From: Isotricha intestinalis | Taxonomy: Eukaryota > Ciliophora > Litostomatea > Vestibuliferida > Isotrichidae | Assembly (NCBI GenBank): GCA_023807065.1 | Contig: JAJJLU010000449.1 | Span: 1 to 42,447 of the forward strand | Direction: 5' to 3' | DNA length: 42,447 nucleotides | Made by a program: the position numbers and the translations under genes | Notes under the pieces: model-generated | The model's database searches: none | The model's input: the letters and a program-made list of their open reading frames with translations, nothing else | Told to the model about the DNA's origin: nothing | Shown here: piece after piece, positions 39,301 to 42,447 of the stretch | Layout: each line of letters starts with the position of its first letter | How positions within the stretch are numbered: the first letter of the stretch is position 1

Positions 39301-41119
39301 TACATATTTTTCTTATTATTTGTTTTTCAAAAATTAAACCTAAAATTAACCTTGCTGCTCTACTATATATCACATTACTAATATTAACTTTTAATACAAA
39401 TTTAATTATTTGTATTAATATTGTACTTGTTAATCTAGGATGTTCAATAATATTAAATAAAAATAATATATCACAAATTGTGTAATTTTGGCTATTTAAT
39501 ATTTTTTTTATATAAGGTTCTAAAAGAATATCAATTGGAACAGTTTGATGATTGTTAAAAAATTTTTCAAAATTTAATAAAATAAATTCCCTTAAAATTT
39601 CATTGTTATAATTCTCAATTAATAAAGATACTAAATTTTTATATAAAAAAGGTGCATAATCAATTTTAACTTCTCCAAACCTTTCAATTAAACAAAAAAT
39701 TTGAGTGATTGAAGTTGAAAAAATATTTTCTTTTTCATTTCTTATAGAATCATAAAAATAATTTAAAATTTTATTTGTCTTTTCATCATCTAAAGGATAA
39801 AAATAAAAAAATGCATCTCCTAAAATTGATATATTATAAGATATATCTTCTGTTTCATTAAAGCAAATTTCAAATAAAAAATTTTTTAACTCTTGTGAAA
39901 AATCCGAAGTAATATTTTTTAAAATAGGTAAAATTGAAGAATAAAATTCATAAATTTTTTTTTTTTCTCCATCAATAATTTTTTTTCTTAATTCATTGAA
40001 AAAATCTTGAATTTTATTTTTTATTTGAAAATATAAACAATTAAGTAATTCAAATCTTAAATTTTCATGTTTAATAATAGCATATATAAAAGAATTAATT
40101 CCTTCTTTAATTAACCAATCCCAATCACTTCCAATATTACTTTCAATTTTATTTAATATTTCAATACAATTTAATATAACCTTATCATTTTTACTGCATA
40201 AGGTAGTTCCTATAACTGCGTAACTAATATTTATTCCATCAGAAAATAATTTTAATAATTTATTTATTATATTTATATTTATATTTAAATCATTTAACCA
40301 ATTTATTATTTCTTCATAATTCCCTTTTGTTCCTTTATTACATAATATTGAAAAATATTTCCTATTATTTGAAAGCAATGCTACACTTTGTCTTGGTTTT
40401 AATTTAAAATTTTTACATATTGATGTTACAAAAAATTCAAGAGGTGATTTACATAAGTCATAATTTTTATTAGGATCTAATTTATTAATATTAATTGATT
40501 CTATATTATTTTTATTATTTGAAAATAACTTTGATTCTTTACTCATTGTTGTTAAAGTTTTTGTATTATAAATATTTGTTGAAGTATTATCAGTGAAATT
40601 ATTATTATTATCACCATTTGTGTTTTGTAAAGGAGATTTACCATCTTCAATGAATTTATTAGGATCAAAAGAGTGATTTCCTATTTTAGTATGTTTTATA
40701 ACTTCATTATATAATTCATATATTTCAGTTAAAACTTTCATTAAAATCTCTTTATCACCATTAATAATATTATTTATTGTTTCATCAGGATATTTTAAAC
40801 CAAAATGATTTAAAGATTCTTTTATTATATGCCAATTTGTATATTTAATTGAATTTGATATATATTCTTCATTTTCATTTATTTCTTTCATTTGATTTAA
40901 ATTTTCTATATAATCTAAATTTAAATTGTAAAATTTATTATATGCATCTTGAAGAGATTTTAATATATTATCCATATATTTTCCTCCTATTAATAAATCA
41001 ATTGTTCTTTGATTTATTTTAAAATTATTTAAATTTTCTATATCTGTTTTAAAAGATTCAAAAGGATCTATTACTTTTTGGCTTGAAAGCCATGCATACA
41101 TTTCAGGTGTAACTTCCAT
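36386..41119 (-). CDS. Large CH-like / alpha-solenoid / coiled-coil protein, probably axonemal, 1577 aa
   Basis: The largest minus-strand gene, one exon. Residues about 1-140 look like a calponin-homology-type helical domain (MEVTPEMYAWLSSQKVIDPF at the start, WHIIKESLNHFGLKYPDETI near 96). After a disordered linker, residues about 220-650 form an armadillo/HEAT-like helical solenoid beginning KSPLEFFVTSICKNFKLKPR. Further helical and coiled-coil stretches follow, the longest at about 1190-1345, nearly all Lys/Glu. A compact domain at about 1365-1540 resembles paired EF-hand-like helices without clear calcium loops. The C-terminus is an acidic Glu/Asn/Lys tail. CH domains with long coils are typical of central-pair and other axonemal proteins, so a ciliary structural role is the best inference. 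I cannot match it to a named CFAP. Confidence 0.82.
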   Translation of the reverse strand: MEVTPEMYAWLSSQKVIDPFESFKTDIENLNNFKINQRTIDLLIGGKYMDNILKSLQDAYNKFYNLNLDYIENLNQMKEINENEEYISNSIKYTNWHIIKESLNHFGLKYPDETINNIINGDKEILMKVLTEIYELYNEVIKHTKIGNHSFDPNKFIEDGKSPLQNTNGDNNNNFTDNTSTNIYNTKTLTTMSKESKLFSNNKNNIESININKLDPNKNYDLCKSPLEFFVTSICKNFKLKPRQSVALLSNNRKYFSILCNKGTKGNYEEIINWLNDLNININIINKLLKLFSDGINISYAVIGTTLCSKNDKVILNCIEILNKIESNIGSDWDWLIKEGINSFIYAIIKHENLRFELLNCLYFQIKNKIQDFFNELRKKIIDGEKKKIYEFYSSILPILKNITSDFSQELKNFLFEICFNETEDISYNISILGDAFFYFYPLDDEKTNKILNYFYDSIRNEKENIFSTSITQIFCLIERFGEVKIDYAPFLYKNLVSLLIENYNNEILREFILLNFEKFFNNHQTVPIDILLEPYIKKILNSQNYTICDILFLFNIIEHPRLTSTILIQIIKFVLKVNISNVIYSRAARLILGLIFEKQIIRKICNGNELIELTKLFSEYIKSSLNIFISNLNKIEDTSILETPFDIMNENFQNVNQNIHQFLVEVIYKYRKEKNKNSSGLLSLLWNYDDHDEILLNLEEINRPIYDPIEIFEKKEAEKKEKEDNKNFIVKTQKLLNEMVEKRKKKEEEKKRKEKVLNNINYKKKGKLLLHINNNNSTGNIFNKRITNMNSAINQATENIRKKKLLLNKLTEIDENQKADDIFLKHGKVVSPDKKIQIQNLEKEINILEKIKARQLIYPEGTIIKDNKYNNKTFRGKSFYYNNDNSNNFIDLEEEEEREIKAIEGYNKQFRKNINFYFRTYSNDKTQTISKTSLLRLFRDRGFNKYIINLDELNLSIKYLFNEYLNEVGVEYQQLSHLDYLNIDLNTKKKIKLLQIGELDLDFFKRITVKLSYLVFHKTRETLSISQCYGLFLERLSLATQSDISLNLYDKFKPVLNLINEKRKEKEKFNLPPGFKITKKEKVEYNNQLPESIINSIGESRYISYQIINNIILNLFNSSSIESYVQINNKDIIEIDPLKIHKWSIDLTLSYINLNTDLKKEGIEVADILEEKLNLMFKGKDKDGNKILHPIEKNEIENKRNLINIEKYKDEERKKRNEELKTLIEENKRIKIERKKQELLERKKLKKEKDKEIEEIKKKFEKVEERRKKKEEENMKKKEEKEIKEKQKEEEQKKQLKVYKEILDNVKLKLKEQFELVKQRRLLLKKKQEKENNFEKRKQNPDEIKEIKDYYEFEKKLNSTMKDLIEREDIKNVLDKYKQHLKCVYEIYSKSGYNKISFFSNISIKENEFKDFLINFTILGLLITVEQMKWIFKKISSEKLKERANQSYFDYNDFILSICYLSIFSKFNEKNRKILPSDIENTTGETIDNFIQFLGFKIPFNKLEVENFINERRSMDFKNLLKLQKEIKNSEALKDIKGYNAKEHKEEENKEIKNNEEEYKEQEENNENENKDNENK

Positions 41120-41332
41120 TATTTTTTATTTTGCGGTTTTTTTATTGAATTAATATTTTATAAAATAAAATTAATAAAAAAAAAAACTTATATTTAAAAA
41201 ATCATTTAAAAAGATTCAATAAATAAGAGAATTTTCCCTTTAAAAAAAGAAAGAAAAAAAAAAAGAGTTAAAAAATTATAATAAAAAAGAGAAAAAATTT
41301 TTTTATATTCTTGTAATTTAAATAATAAAAAG

Positions 41333-41716
41333 TTACTTAGACATAACTAATCTAAGTGTTTGAACTTTTTTTTCTTTTCCATTAACAACTTCAGTAGAAG
41401 AATAACTTTCAGTAGAAATATCTTCAAAACCAGCTAATCTACAATTTGCTTCAATTTCTCCGGCATCTAAGTCTTGCATTACTACAATTGGTTGATCAAC
41501 AATTATTTCACAAACTCCTCCTGGCTTTAATACTTGATTAATATTAAAAAGTCCTTTTGCTTTTAAAAATTCTGATGGAGAATTTTTAATTAATATTTTA
41601 TTGAATGCTCCTTTGTCAAATGCGTTTACAAAATTCAAATGAGATGGATGAATTGATATACAATTCTCCTCGTCTGCATGATTGTCTATGGCATCGACGT
41701 ATAAAGTTTTTTCCAT
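41333..41716 (-). CDS. Short Rossmann-type protein, anamorsin N-domain-like
   Basis: 127 residues resembling the C-terminal half of a class I methyltransferase fold: FNKILIKNSPSEFL (strand 4), helix, then QVLKPGGVCEIIVDQP (strand 5 with the KPGG turn), and LAGFEDI before the final strands ending TLRLVMSK. The same pattern occurs in the N-terminal domain of anamorsin/Dre2, which in cytosolic Fe-S assembly is followed by a linker and Cys motifs; none of those motifs is here. The SAM-binding first strand (GxGxG) is also missing, so methyltransferase activity is unlikely. It is either a short standalone protein or a remnant. Start and stop are clear, and GC content is higher than its surroundings, which supports a real, expressed gene. 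Confidence 0.75.
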   Translation of the reverse strand: MEKTLYVDAIDNHADEENCISIHPSHLNFVNAFDKGAFNKILIKNSPSEFLKAKGLFNINQVLKPGGVCEIIVDQPIVVMQDLDAGEIEANCRLAGFEDISTESYSSTEVVNGKEKKVQTLRLVMSK

Positions 41717-42377
41717 TTTTATATATATATTTTTTTTTATTTTTTTTATTTTTTTTTTAGGGTTTGAATTAATTAATTTAAATAGATTGTTTTTGTATTG
41801 GAGGTTAAGATTTTAATTTTTAGTTGTTTTATTTTTTATTTTATATGCTTTTATTTCATTTTTATAATTGTCAATTTTTATTTTATTTTGTTTTAATTGA
41901 TAAATTTGTTGTTTCTTATAAATAAATTAATATATATTATTTATATAATATATTATAGCTTTTCTTGAGTATTTTTGAATATTTTTTTTTGTTTAACTTC
42001 TTTTTTCCGTAATTAACATTTATATTTGAATGAATAATTTTATATTTATTCTAATTATCATTTTCACTTACAAAAAATAATCTTATTCTTTTTTTGAAGA
42101 ATTTCTTAATATTCTTTTCATTAGAAATATTAATGTCTTTTTTTTCAGTTATTTTCTTTTATTATTTATTCTTTTTCTATCAAATAATTACTAGTAGAGT
42201 TAGATCCAAAAAATAATCTGGGTTTTTTGGGATTTCTTAATTATTTTTTTGGTTGTTTCTTTGAAAAGAGTATAATTAATAAATTATAAAAACTAAATAA
42301 TATTAATATTATATTGACTAATTTTTTTATCTATATATTTCTAAAAATAATTCATATAAATTAATTCATAAATAATT
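41717..42377. other. Intergenic region, T-rich
   Basis: About 660 bases upstream of the minus-strand Rossmann-type gene. It is T-rich on the + strand with scattered GGG strings (for example near 42218-42231), similar in feel to the stretch after the MORN gene. No supported gene or RNA. Confidence 0.4.
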
Positions 42378-42447
42378 ATTAAAGCAACAACAATTACAAC
42401 ATCAGCAAATAGAGCAACATCCAAAGAAAATACAAATGCATTATTAT
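42378..42447. CDS. Edge of a further gene (partial, strand uncertain)
   Basis: The last 70 bases suddenly become C-richer (AAGCAACAACAATTACAACA and on), as coding DNA does here. Two forward frames stay open: one Gln-rich (QQQLQHQQIEQHPKK), one Thr/Ala-rich (ATTITTSANRATSKENTNAL). Both have stops just upstream and no ATG, so a forward gene would need a splice acceptor at the AAAG. A reverse frame is also open and hydrophobic, ending at a TAG near 42340. I cannot choose between them. Confidence 0.3.

Noticed and set aside
1..42447. Reassigned stop codons as in many ciliates
   Set aside because: Long frames up to 2221 codons end cleanly at TAA, TAG or TGA, and no recognised domain is interrupted by in-frame stops.
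1..42447. tRNA genes, CRISPR arrays, transposase or viral genes
   Set aside because: No tRNA T-arm consensus, no regular spacer-repeat arrays outside coding repeats, and no mobile-element protein motifs were found by reading both strands.

Overview
The window looks like the left end of a chromosome from a very AT-rich unicellular eukaryote that builds cilia. It opens with three copies of CCCCAAT. At the left end of the + strand this is the orientation expected for the C-rich strand of a telomere, and the first credible gene starts about 400 bases in. Genes are dense and almost intron-free. TAA, TAG and TGA all act as stops, so the code is standard. Asn/Lys-rich low-complexity protein, long coiled coils and several cilium-type genes fit a ciliate macronuclear chromosome from a lineage with the standard code (litostomes are one such lineage). 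That assignment is inference; another AT-rich ciliated protist is possible. No prokaryotic, viral, transposon or CRISPR features were seen.

Layout. 1-3.4 kb: telomere and three small unrecognised proteins. 3.8-7.2 kb: an ArfGAP and a kinesin-13 in convergent orientation. 8.3-11.5 kb: a small gene with a 44-base intron, then a docking-domain protein with two degenerate phosphagen-kinase modules. 11.8-16.7 kb: an acylated F-box-like protein, a Lys/Asn-rich protein, a kinesin-like protein with broken nucleotide switches and an LRRC56/ODA8-like protein. 16.7-18.4 kb: the largest gene-free stretch, with a small GC-richer hairpin island. 18.4-25.1 kb: a giant type II membrane protein with a Cys-rich 48-bp repeat array. 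25.8-34.3 kb: a coiled-coil protein, a kelch protein, a MORN/IQ protein, a beta-propeller-like protein and an unrecognised protein with a basic tail. 34.7-36.2 kb: a secreted BPI/LBP-family protein. 36.4-41.1 kb: a 1577-residue alpha-solenoid and coiled-coil protein, probably axonemal. 41.3-41.7 kb: a short Rossmann/anamorsin-N-like protein. The last 70 bases look coding but are cut by the window edge.

How the genes fit together. Orientation alternates, with short convergent gaps (75-180 bases) and short divergent gaps (100-340 bases), so each gene is probably transcribed alone. A recurring theme is cilium and microtubule biology: kinesin-13, a pseudo-kinesin, an LRRC56-like protein, a docking-domain pseudo-phosphagen kinase, a MORN/IQ protein and the large 1577-residue protein. 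A second theme is membrane and surface: three unrelated proteins begin with Met-Gly and nearby cysteines (predicted acylation), with the ArfGAP, the BPI-like protein and the giant membrane protein alongside. The most unusual items are the two pseudoenzyme-like proteins, the Cys-repeat array in which cysteines are lost in pairs, and the telomere unit.
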